This document shows positions 7,643 through 14,703 of a DNA stretch of 22,134 nucleotides, one piece after another; the stretch's first letter is position 1, and the number at the start of each line of letters is the position of its first letter. The notes below the pieces were generated by a model. It saw only the letters and a program-made list of their open reading frames with translations. It made no database searches and was not told where the DNA came from. The position numbers and the translations under genes are program-made. The DNA comes from Pseudomonadota bacterium (lineage in GTDB: Bacteria; Pseudomonadota; Alphaproteobacteria; Acetobacterales; Acetobacteraceae): NCBI GenBank assembly GCA_021826485.1, contig JAKAZX010000012.1, forward strand, positions 1 to 22,134, in the 5' to 3' direction.

Positions 7643-8791
7643 CTACTTTCCGGACGGCCAGGGGGCGATGGCGCCGTCCTTGGTCCAGGCGACGATCACG
7701 GTGTCCTTGGTTTCCGCCTGCCCGTCGACCATCGGCTCGCCGCCATAGACGTTCGGCTCGACGGACTTGATCTGCGCGAGCGCTGCGCCGAGCGATTCCC
7801 GCGTCGGCTTGCCGGAGAGCACATGCAGGCCCTGGGCGATGAACTGCACTACCTGATAGCCCTGCGCGGAGTAGATGTCGGGCGGGGCGTCGAACTTCTT
7901 CGTGTACGCCGCGACGAACGCCTTCGCCTCCGGCGTCGCGGCGAGCGCCGCGGAGAAGCTGATCGGGAACGGCACGTCGGCGACCGTCGCACCCATCTTC
8001 TTGAACACGGTGGCGGGCGACAGCACGTCGTTGCCGACGATCGTCTTGGCATAGCCGCGTGCCCGCAATGCCGCGATGATCCCTTCGGCCGGCGTCTGCG
8101 TGGTGTAGACCAGGATCATGTCCGGGGCATAGCCGATGGCCTGCGTCGCCGGCGCGGTGAAATCGGTGTCCGAGGACAGCACGCTGACCACGCCCACCGT
8201 CTTCACGCCGGCCGCCTCCACGGCGTGCTGGCCGGCGGCCATGCGCGCCTTGAACGCGTCGTTGTCGGCGCTGACGAAATAGGCCGCGGTCTTCGGATGC
8301 ATGACCTCGACGGCATGCTGCGCCGTGGCAACATCCTTCGGTCCGGGCAGGATGGTCATGCTGTACACCACCGGCGGCTTCGGCAGGCCGGGGGCGGTGG
8401 CGCCGAAGATCACCAGCGGCATGCCGGCGCCGAGCACGATCGGCTTGAGCGAGCCGGCGACGGCGGAGAGGATGCAGCAGGATGTCGCCAGGATGCTGCG
8501 ATCGGCGATGAACTGGTGCATGTCCTGGATCGCGCGCGCCGGATCGCTGCCGCTTTCCTTGTCCGCCAGCGTCAGTTTTACACCGGCGCCGAGCCGGCCG
8601 GAGGCGGTGATCTCCTCCGCCGCAAGCTGCGCGCCGTGATAATAGGACAGCCCGGCGAAGGCGATCGGCCCGGTGTTCTCGGTGACGAAGCCGATCCGGT
8701 AGTCGCCCGCCGCCAGCCCGTCGGCATGTGCCGCAGGCATTGCGGCGCCCCCGATCAGCAGCGCCGCCGCCATACGCCAGCATATTCTCAT
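7643..8791 (-). CDS. Periplasmic substrate-binding protein of Liv-type (HAAT) ABC importer
   Basis: This 382-residue protein has a signal peptide (MRICWRM, hydrophobic AAALLIGGAAMPAAHA, predicted cleavage after AHA near residue 23). It is followed by a type I periplasmic-binding fold (Peripla_BP_6/LivK-like). The N-terminal strand IGFVTENTGPIAFAG, the helix with GAQLAAEEI, and DKESGSDPARAIQD follow the family pattern. The family normally binds amino acids, amides, or aromatic and aliphatic carboxylates, so the ligand must come from context. The nearest enzymes are a hydro-lyase and a C-C lyase, suggesting a di- or tricarboxylate or its precursor. The ATG at 8791 has a purine-rich GGGGGGGAAA stretch upstream; an upstream extension of the frame has no signal peptide. 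Confidence 0.9.
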   Translation of the reverse strand: MRICWRMAAALLIGGAAMPAAHADGLAAGDYRIGFVTENTGPIAFAGLSYYHGAQLAAEEITASGRLGAGVKLTLADKESGSDPARAIQDMHQFIADRSILATSCCILSAVAGSLKPIVLGAGMPLVIFGATAPGLPKPPVVYSMTILPGPKDVATAQHAVEVMHPKTAAYFVSADNDAFKARMAAGQHAVEAAGVKTVGVVSVLSSDTDFTAPATQAIGYAPDMILVYTTQTPAEGIIAALRARGYAKTIVGNDVLSPATVFKKMGATVADVPFPISFSAALAATPEAKAFVAAYTKKFDAPPDIYSAQGYQVVQFIAQGLHVLSGKPTRESLGAALAQIKSVEPNVYGGEPMVDGQAETKDTVIVAWTKDGAIAPWPSGK

Positions 8792-8822
8792 GTTGCGTGT
8801 TTCCCCCCCGATGATGCCGCGG

Positions 8823-9713
8823 TCAGCTTGCCTTGCGTTCGGTCCAGGCCGGCGCATCCGGCAGCAGGCGCATCTGCACGTCCTCGATGGCCGAGAAGTC
8901 GAGCAGTTCGGCAAACTCCTTGTGGTCCATGCGCGGCAGCGGCAGCCCCTTGGTGGTGTGCGACTGCGCCAGGGCCTTCAGGTTGGTCATCACCGCGCTT
9001 GCGACGGTCATCAGCGCGGTCAGTGGGAAGGTCGCGATGCCGGCGATGTCGGCCAGGTCGGCGGGCGACAGGTCCTGCTCCAGCCAGCCCAGCACCTGCA
9101 GCGACACCGGCGCGCCCGCCGCGCTGCCGAAGCGGCGCAGCATGGCGGCATTCTTCATGGTCTTGGAAATCGGCTGCACCATGTCGGCGCCGGCCGCGAC
9201 ATAGGCGCGCGCCCGCTCGACCGCCTCGGCTTCCGTGCCCGCATCCGTGCGCGCGATGATGACGAGGTCGGGATCGCGCCGCGCCTCCACCGCCGCCTTG
9301 ATCTTGGCGATGCCCTCGCCGACCGGGATCACCTCGATCCGGTTGGCGACCGCGGGGCAGCGCTTCGGCACCACCTGATCCTCCAGGATCACCGCGGCGG
9401 CCCCCGCCGTCTCGAACTCGCGCACGGTGCGCATCACGTTCACCGCGTTGCCGTAGCCGGTGTCGCAATCGGCGATCACGGGGATGTCCACCGTGTTGAT
9501 CACCTGCCGCACCACGGCGAGGTTCTCCGTCATGGTGTAGAGCTCGACATCGGGCTTGCCGAGGAAGGAGGCGGAGATGCCGAAGCCGGAGGTCAGCACC
9601 GCCTCGAACCCGCTCGCCTCGATCAGCTTGGCGCTGAGCGCGTCATACGCGCCGGCCGCCCAGACGGTGCGGCGGGACGCCAGACGTTCGCGAAGCCATT
9701 TCCTCTGCTGCAC
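8823..9713 (-). CDS. Isocitrate lyase/PEP mutase superfamily C-C lyase
   Basis: This 296-residue TIM-barrel protein has the superfamily metal/substrate motifs: SGFGISAS (42-49), ADCDTGYGN (81-89), ILEDQ (109-113), the catalytic-loop KRC at 117-119, and IIARTDA (152-158). Relatives cleave 2-methylisocitrate (PrpB) or 2,3-dimethylmalate, decarboxylate oxaloacetate, or rearrange phosphonates. Retention of the Cys argues for a lyase, but the usual KRCGH is here KRCPA, so the substrate is probably different. The gene starts at GTG 9713 after the good SD AAAGGAG and follows the hydro-lyase small subunit after 25 bp. The order hydro-lyase then C-C lyase resembles the dimethylmaleate hydratase/dimethylmalate lyase or methylcitrate logic. 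The specific reaction is not established. Confidence 0.85.
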   Translation of the reverse strand: MQQRKWLRERLASRRTVWAAGAYDALSAKLIEASGFEAVLTSGFGISASFLGKPDVELYTMTENLAVVRQVINTVDIPVIADCDTGYGNAVNVMRTVREFETAGAAAVILEDQVVPKRCPAVANRIEVIPVGEGIAKIKAAVEARRDPDLVIIARTDAGTEAEAVERARAYVAAGADMVQPISKTMKNAAMLRRFGSAAGAPVSLQVLGWLEQDLSPADLADIAGIATFPLTALMTVASAVMTNLKALAQSHTTKGLPLPRMDHKEFAELLDFSAIEDVQMRLLPDAPAWTERKAS

Positions 9714-9738
9714 GGCGCTCTCCTTTCGCGGAACGGGA

Positions 9739-10257
9739 TCAGGCGCGGGACGCGACGCGGTCCCGCTTCAGATACGGCACGAGGCCGCCGGTCTCCAGCA
9801 TCAGGTGGTCGGCGGCGGCCAGCGGCTCGATCGGGCGGGCGGCCCCGGAGGCGAGGTTGCGCACTTCGCCGGCCGTCCAGTCGAGTTCGATCTCGTCCCA
9901 GCGCCGCACGATGCCAAGCACGCCGGGGCAGGCAGCGAGCATGGTGCCCATGCTGATCTCCCCCCGCCAGAAGCCGGGGGAGAAGGATTCCGCGATCACG
10001 CCGGCGATGCCGAGATGGCGCAGCGCGCGCAGCGGCGGATAATGCGGATGTCCGTAGCCGAAATTGCCGCCGCCGACGATCACGTCACCCGGCCGCACCG
10101 CGGCGGCGAAGTCCGGATCATAGGCCTGCATCGCCAGCTTCGCGAGGGCTGCGACATCGGTGATCTTGATGTTCTTGACGCCGACAATCTGGTCGACGTC
10201 GAAATTCTCCTGGTCGAAGATCCAGGCAATGCGACCGCGCAGATTGGCAAGCGGCAT
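9739..10257 (-). CDS. Aconitase/isopropylmalate dehydratase-like small (swivel) subunit
   Basis: This 172-residue protein has the LeuD-type swivel fold. DVIVGGGNFGYG (58-69) precedes the active-site turn, and GIAGVIAESFSPGFWRGEI matches the conserved VIAxSFxxIFxRN segment. The canonical GCGSSREH, which supplies the catalytic Ser and substrate-binding Arg in this superfamily, is replaced by GYGHPHYPP (67-75). The enzyme therefore likely acts on an unusual substrate, or has an altered mechanism. It is encoded 11 bp after the large subunit with SD GAGGGG, which supports a two-subunit complex. It should not be assumed to serve leucine synthesis. Confidence 0.82.
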   Translation of the reverse strand: MPLANLRGRIAWIFDQENFDVDQIVGVKNIKITDVAALAKLAMQAYDPDFAAAVRPGDVIVGGGNFGYGHPHYPPLRALRHLGIAGVIAESFSPGFWRGEISMGTMLAACPGVLGIVRRWDEIELDWTAGEVRNLASGAARPIEPLAAADHLMLETGGLVPYLKRDRVASRA

Positions 10258-10268
10258 GGCGCTTCCCC

Positions 10269-11525
10269 TCAGAGGTATTTGCGGGGATCGGCGATGCGCC
10301 CTTCCAGCGCCGCCGCCGCGACCGCCGCCGCGTTGCAGAGATAGATTTCCGAATCCGGGTTACCCATCCGCCCAGTCACGTTCAGCGTTCCGGTGGACAC
10401 TGCCCGCTGGCCGGAGGACAGGACGGCAATGCGGCCGTAACAGTAATCGCAGCTCGGGCTGGAGGTGAAGGCGCCGGCCTCGACCAGCGTGGAGATGATC
10501 CCTTCCTCGGCCGCGCGGGCCATGATTTCCTGCGAGGTCGGGATGACGTGCAGGGAGAATCCGTCGCGCACGCGCCGGCCTTTCAGGATCTGGGCGGCAA
10601 TGCGCAGATCCTCCAGCCGCCCGCTGGCGCAACTGCCGAGATAGCCGGCCTGCACCTCCATGCCGATATGGTCGGCAAGGTTGCGCGTGTTGGCCGGATT
10701 CGGCGGCACCACGATCACCGGCTCCAGCGCGCCAATGTCGATCTCATGCACGGCGGCGTATTCGGCATCGGGATCGCTCGTCACCGGCGGCAGCGCCAGG
10801 CGTGCGCGCGGGTCGGTGTAGGCGCGCGACAGCGCATCGGCATTGACCACGGCGGTGATCGCCCCTGTGAACATCGCCAGTCCGCAGATCACCTGCCGGC
10901 CTTCCAGCGAGATGCCGTCGAGTCCCGGCCCGCCGACTTCCATCACCTGGAAGCGGCAGGAACTCGGGCCGAGCACGCGCACGATATGGTGGAACACGTC
11001 GCGCGCCATCACGCCGGGCTGCAACTGTCCGGTGAGGTTGATGCGCGTGGTGTGCGGCACCTTCAGCGATACGTGCTCCCGCACGAACGCCTCAAGCACG
11101 TTGCGGCGCAGGCCGATCGCCAGCGTGCCGAAGGCGCCGAGCTGGCTGATGTGGCCGTCGAAATGCACCACGAACGCGCCGGGGCTGGCATAGCCGAGTT
11201 CGGCGGCCACCTGATGGCCGATGCCGCGCCGCTCATACAGCGGCACGTCGTGCGCCTGGCACCATTCGCGCGTCTGGATGTGCAACTGCTCCTCGGCGGC
11301 GGTGGCCACCGGGACCATGTGGTCGATGAAGATCGCGTACCGCTCCGGCTCGGCGAGCCGGTCGATACCGAAATCCTCCTTCATCTGGCGGAAGATCACG
11401 TCGGTATAGCCGGGGAAGTCGTAGACCACGACGAAATCCGGCTTGGCCATCACCTCCTCGCCGGCGCGGACGGCATCGCGCCCGGAGACGCGTGCCAGGA
11501 CCTTTTCGGCCAGGGTGTAGCCCAT
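10269..11525 (-). CDS. Aconitase/isopropylmalate dehydratase-like large (Fe-S) subunit
   Basis: This 418-residue protein is the size of archaeal/anaerobe-type LeuC, HacA or DmdA, smaller than E. coli LeuC. Three Cys expected to bind a [4Fe-4S] cluster are visible: Cys299 in GSCASGRLEDL (usual GSCTNGRxxDL), and Cys359 and Cys362 in SPSCDYCYG (usual GCGPCLG). Other family marks are FIDHMVP (66-72) and GRMGNPDSEIYLCNAA near 385-400. It would catalyse stereospecific hydration/dehydration of a carboxylate together with the small subunit. The strong SD GGAGGAGG precedes the ATG at 11525. A promoter and a dyad lie between it and iclR. Substrate is unknown; dimethylmaleate, citraconate or a homoaconitate-like acid are possibilities by family only. 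Confidence 0.87.
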   Translation of the reverse strand: MGYTLAEKVLARVSGRDAVRAGEEVMAKPDFVVVYDFPGYTDVIFRQMKEDFGIDRLAEPERYAIFIDHMVPVATAAEEQLHIQTREWCQAHDVPLYERRGIGHQVAAELGYASPGAFVVHFDGHISQLGAFGTLAIGLRRNVLEAFVREHVSLKVPHTTRINLTGQLQPGVMARDVFHHIVRVLGPSSCRFQVMEVGGPGLDGISLEGRQVICGLAMFTGAITAVVNADALSRAYTDPRARLALPPVTSDPDAEYAAVHEIDIGALEPVIVVPPNPANTRNLADHIGMEVQAGYLGSCASGRLEDLRIAAQILKGRRVRDGFSLHVIPTSQEIMARAAEEGIISTLVEAGAFTSSPSCDYCYGRIAVLSSGQRAVSTGTLNVTGRMGNPDSEIYLCNAAAVAAAALEGRIADPRKYL

Positions 11526-11557
11526 CGTTTCCTCCTCCCGCCCTGCGGGTTGCCGCA

Positions 11558-11586
11558 GTTTCAGCCTTGGCCGGCGATCGTGTCAA
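11558..11586 (-). promoter_or_regulatory. Sigma-70-like promoter for the hydro-lyase/lyase/transporter operon
   Basis: On the minus strand a perfect -35 TTGACA (11586-11581) is followed after 17 bp by TGAAAC (11563-11558), a weak -10 hexamer (3 of 6). Transcription would start near 11551, about 25 bp before the large-subunit start. It is the only good -35 in the 99-bp gap and is correctly placed after iclR. Confidence 0.45.
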
Positions 11587-11599
11587 GCAGTAATGCGCG

Positions 11600-11614
11600 T
11601 TTCACGGTATGAAA
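11600..11614. promoter_or_regulatory. Dyad TTTCACGGTATGAAA, candidate IclR operator
   Basis: TTTCA (11600-11604) and TGAAA (11610-11614) form a perfect inverted repeat around 5 bases. It lies 13 bp upstream of the -35 of the operon promoter, centred near -56, immediately beyond the end of iclR. IclR-family proteins bind short palindromes of this size, some of TGAAA/TTTCA type (for example KdgR). Position upstream of -35 would suit an activator. Binding is inference. Confidence 0.45.
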
Positions 11615-11624
11615 TTCCCTGCTG

Positions 11625-12410
11625 CTATCGGAGATGGCTGGAAATCTCCGCCGCCGCCGCGCCGAGTTCGTCGAGCCAGCGCGGCATGCCCTCCGGCCCC
11701 ACCAGCAGCGCCGTCAGGCCGCCCAGGCTGAGCGCGGCCATCACCGCGCCGCCGGCGTCGCGCACCGGCATGGCGACGGCGGAAAGCCCGACCACCACGT
11801 CGTCCTGCGTCACCTCGAACCCGCGGGCGCGCACCACCTCCAGATGGCTGCGCAGGCGGGGCATGTCGGTTTCCGAATGCGGCGTCAGCACCCGCGGTTC
11901 GGCGAGCGCCGCCGCGATCGCCTCCTGCGCCATATAGGCCAGCAGCAGGCGCGGGCCGGCGCCGCAGTTCCACGGCATGTGGCTGCCCACGCCCCACCAG
12001 TGGACCCGCACCGGGTCATGCCCGTGGACGCGCTCGAGGCAGAGTGCGCCGGGCGGTCCGTCCGCCACGCTCAGAAACACGGTGGCCCCGGTTGCCGCCG
12101 CCAGCCGCACCATCACCGGCCGCGCTTCTTCCCGCAGCCCGCCGGTCTCCACCGAGGCGGCCAGTTCCAGCATGCGCAGGGTCAGCGCATAGCGGCCGCT
12201 GCCGTCCTGGCGCACCAGCCCCTGGTCCATCAGCGTCAGCAGCAGCCGCCGCGCCGTGCCCTTGTCGAGCGCCGCGGCCAGCGCGGCTTCGGCCAGGGTG
12301 AGGCGGGGGCGGCCAGGGGTAAAGGCGCGCAGCAGGGCCAGCGCGCGGCTGACCGCCCGGACGGTGGTACGGTCGGCCGGCACGGCAGCAGGTGATACAC
12401 GCTCGTGCAT
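11625..12410 (-). CDS. IclR-family transcriptional regulator
   Basis: This is a 261-residue regulator. An N-terminal winged helix-turn-helix (about 15-75, TVRAVSRALALLRAF, then LDKGTARRLLLTLMDQGLV) is followed by an IclR effector domain. That domain has GATVFLSVADGPPGALCLERV and, near the C-terminus, DDVVVGLSAVAMPVRD and GAVMAALSLGG. IclR proteins sense small carboxylates or aromatic acids, fitting the adjacent hydro-lyase/lyase/transporter operon. I chose ATG 12410, since the open frame upstream of it is a shadow of the neighbouring dehydrogenase. Only 8 bp separate it from that gene, so it is probably co-transcribed with the two dehydrogenases and may activate or repress the next operon through the dyad at 11600-11614. 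Confidence 0.9.
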   Translation of the reverse strand: MHERVSPAAVPADRTTVRAVSRALALLRAFTPGRPRLTLAEAALAAALDKGTARRLLLTLMDQGLVRQDGSGRYALTLRMLELAASVETGGLREEARPVMVRLAAATGATVFLSVADGPPGALCLERVHGHDPVRVHWWGVGSHMPWNCGAGPRLLLAYMAQEAIAAALAEPRVLTPHSETDMPRLRSHLEVVRARGFEVTQDDVVVGLSAVAMPVRDAGGAVMAALSLGGLTALLVGPEGMPRWLDELGAAAAEISSHLR

Positions 12411-12418
12411 GCCGCCGG

Positions 12419-13417
12419 TCAGCGATACAGGGCGGGGCGGGGCGGCAGCGTCACCGGTTCCGGCCGGTTGGCGTGGAGGGCGCGGATGCCGGCGGCGGCG
12501 ACGAGGTTCGCCGCATAGCCGTCCCACGCGCTTGCCCCGGTCTGCTCGCCGGTGCGGATGGCGCGCACCCAGGCCTGCAACTGGAGCTGGTAGGCGGCGG
12601 CGAAATGCGCGCGCCAGTCGGGCGCGAAATCGCCACCCTGCCGGCCGCCCGCGCGCAGCACCACCGGGTCCGCCGGTGCCCGTGTCAGCGTCCCACGCTC
12701 CCCCACCAGTTCGGCGCGCACGTCGTAGCCATAGCCCGCATTGACGAACACGCCGACATCCACCACCGCACCGCCCGACATGCGCAGGACCAGCAGCAGC
12801 CGGTCGCGCATCGCGGCGCCGCCATCGCCGGGGGCGAACACGCTGACCGATGTCACCTCCTGCCCCAGCAGCCAGCGCGCCACGTCGATCTCATGCACCG
12901 CCGCGTTGCTGATCACCATCGCGCTGTCGAACCATGGCGGCGCGCTGGCATTGTGATGCAGACAGTGCAGCAGCACCGCCGCCCCGATCTCCCCTGCGGC
13001 GAACCGGGCGCGCATCGCGGCATAGGCCGGATCGAAGCGCCGCATGAACCCCACCTGCACGCGCCGCCGGCCACCCTGCGTCTCGGCCTGCAAAATGGCC
13101 TCGGCCTCCGCCGCGGTGGCGGCGAGCGGCTTCTCGCACAGCACCGGCTTGCCGGCCGCCAGACAGGCCAGCACCAGTTCCGCATGCGTCGCATCGGGGG
13201 AGGCGACCAGCACGGCATCCACTGCGGGATCGGCGATCAGCGTCGCGCCGTCCCCATGCACCGCGACGCCGCCGCACGCCGAAGCGACGGCGGCGGCCCG
13301 GGCCTGGTCGGCATCCGCGATCGCCGCCAGATGCGCGCCGCCCACCGCGGTCGCGATGGTGCGGGCATGGTCGCCCCCCATCACGCCGGCACCGATCACG
13401 CCGATCCCGATGCTCAT
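12419..13417 (-). CDS. Gfo/Idh/MocA-family dehydrogenase (inositol 2-dehydrogenase-like)
   Basis: This 332-residue NAD(P)-dependent oxidoreductase begins with a Rossmann motif VIGAGVMG (7-14). It carries the family catalytic Lys in CEKPL (94-98), then VGFMRRFDPAY (122-132) and HEIDVARWLLG (175-185). The GFMRRFD and HEID-ARW combination is typical of the inositol/sugar 2-dehydrogenase branch (IolG-like), so oxidation of a cyclic polyol or sugar-acid hydroxyl is likely. The ATG at 13417 has SD GAGGGGG. It follows a second Gfo/Idh gene after 12 bp and precedes iclR by 8 bp. No other inositol genes (iolBCDE) are in the window, so iolG is not assigned. Confidence 0.88.
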   Translation of the reverse strand: MSIGIGVIGAGVMGGDHARTIATAVGGAHLAAIADADQARAAAVASACGGVAVHGDGATLIADPAVDAVLVASPDATHAELVLACLAAGKPVLCEKPLAATAAEAEAILQAETQGGRRRVQVGFMRRFDPAYAAMRARFAAGEIGAAVLLHCLHHNASAPPWFDSAMVISNAAVHEIDVARWLLGQEVTSVSVFAPGDGGAAMRDRLLLVLRMSGGAVVDVGVFVNAGYGYDVRAELVGERGTLTRAPADPVVLRAGGRQGGDFAPDWRAHFAAAYQLQLQAWVRAIRTGEQTGASAWDGYAANLVAAAGIRALHANRPEPVTLPPRPALYR

Positions 13418-13429
13418 GTCGCCGCCCCC

Positions 13430-14563
13430 TCAGCCGCTTACCCGCACCCAGCGGCCTTCGCGGGCCGAGGCATAGATGGCCTCGGTCGTCTCCAGCACCG
13501 CCAAGCCTTCACGGAAATCGGCATGGCCCGTCGTCTCGCCGGCGATCGCGCGCAGGAGGTCGTAGACCTCGATGGTCTTGAGGTCGTTGAAGCCGATCTG
13601 GTGGCCGCCGGCGACGCAGAACGCGCCATAGGGCGGATGCTCCGGTCCGGCGAAGATGGTGCGGAAGCCGCGCCGGCCGGCCGGATCGTCGGTTCGGTAC
13701 AGCCGCAGCTCATTGAACCGTTCCTGGGTGAAGGCGAGGCCGCCCTTGCTGCCGGACACCTCGAAATCGTGCCGCATCTTGCGGCCGGTGGCGATCCAGT
13801 TCGCCTCCAGCGACCCGGTGGCGCCGTTGGCGAAGCGGACATGCGCGCGCGCCACGTCGTCCACCTGCACCGCCCGGCGCTCGGCACTGCCGCGCGCCAT
13901 CGGGCGGGAGGGGATGGCCGTCACCACGTCACCCAGCACCCGCTCGATCGGGCCGACCAGGTAGCGGGCAGTGGCGATGATATGGCTGCCGATATCCGCC
14001 AGCGCGCCACCGCCGCCCGCCGGGTCCAGCCGCCAGGACCACGGCGCCTCGGCATCGGCCATGTAGTCCTCGGCATGGATGCCCTGGAAGCTGCGCACGG
14101 TGCCGATCTCGCCGCTCGCGATGATCTCCCGCGCCAGGGCAAGCATCGGGTTCTTCAGGTAGTTGAAGCCGACGCCGGTGACCACGCCGGCCCGTTCCGC
14201 CGCCGCGGTCATCACGCGCGCATCCGCGGCGGTCGGCGCCAGCGGCTTCTCGCAATAGACGTGCTTGCCGGCGGCGATGGCGGCCAGCGCCATTTCGCGG
14301 TGCAGCGTGTTGGGCGTGGTGATCGCGACGATGCCGATGCGCGGATCGGCGATCAGGCTGCGCCAGTCCCCGGTCGCGCGGTGGAAGCCGAGCGCCTTTG
14401 CCGCCCGCGCCGCATCGGCCTCGGTGACATCCGCCAGCAGTTCGGGCACGACGTTGAACGGCAGGGTGAAGACGCGGCCGACATTGGCGAAGGCAAAGGC
14501 GTGGGTGCGCCCCATGAACCCGGAGCCGATCAGACCCAGGGCGAGCTCGGCGTCTTCGGTCAT
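13430..14563 (-). CDS. Gfo/Idh/MocA-family oxidoreductase
   Basis: This 377-residue protein has a Rossmann motif LIGSGFMGRTHA (11-22), the family Lys in CEKPL (104-108), GVGFNYLKNP (130-139) and the active-site ADIGSHIIATARYLVG (189-204). The long C-terminal Gfo/Idh domain includes SLEANWIATGRKM. It belongs to the larger MocA-like branch and differs from its downstream neighbour, so the pair is not a recent duplication. Two different dehydrogenases in series suggest sequential oxidation or epimerisation of a polyol or sugar derivative. It is the first gene of the minus-strand run; its ATG is preceded by GGAAAGGGGGAAA and faces gntR across 140 bp. Confidence 0.88.
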   Translation of the reverse strand: MTEDAELALGLIGSGFMGRTHAFAFANVGRVFTLPFNVVPELLADVTEADAARAAKALGFHRATGDWRSLIADPRIGIVAITTPNTLHREMALAAIAAGKHVYCEKPLAPTAADARVMTAAAERAGVVTGVGFNYLKNPMLALAREIIASGEIGTVRSFQGIHAEDYMADAEAPWSWRLDPAGGGGALADIGSHIIATARYLVGPIERVLGDVVTAIPSRPMARGSAERRAVQVDDVARAHVRFANGATGSLEANWIATGRKMRHDFEVSGSKGGLAFTQERFNELRLYRTDDPAGRRGFRTIFAGPEHPPYGAFCVAGGHQIGFNDLKTIEVYDLLRAIAGETTGHADFREGLAVLETTEAIYASAREGRWVRVSG

Positions 14564-14703
14564 GGTCGTTTCCCCCTTTCCTGCCGCTGTCCGGCTCTGG
14601 CATCGCTACGGCGTTTTGACAGGGCAGGCAACACCGCGGCGCCGCGATTGCGTGCCGCTTTGCAACCGCCTGAGCGCCGGCATACCTTGCCGCCTTCAAG
14701 CCG
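14564..14703. promoter_or_regulatory. Divergent intergenic region between Gfo/Idh and gntR genes
   Basis: This 140-bp gap must hold promoters for both directions. Visible elements are a perfect plus-strand TTGACA (14616-14621) without a matching -10 at 17 bp. A weak pair TTGCAA (14660-14665) and TACCTT (14683-14688) has 17-bp spacing. A GC-only palindrome CGCGGCGCCGCG lies at 14635-14646. The last could be a GntR operator but is also easily produced by GC-rich DNA. No assignment is firm. Confidence 0.3.

Noticed and set aside
9739..11525. Assigning leuC/leuD (leucine biosynthesis)
   Set aside because: The swivel loop lacks SSREH, the operon contains a C-C lyase and an importer rather than leuB, and an IclR regulator is adjacent. 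A catabolic role is more likely.
14616..14644. TTGACA as a standard sigma-70 promoter for gntR
   Set aside because: The -35 is perfect, but the hexamer 17 bp downstream is GCGCCG with no A/T, so the promoter cannot be supported.
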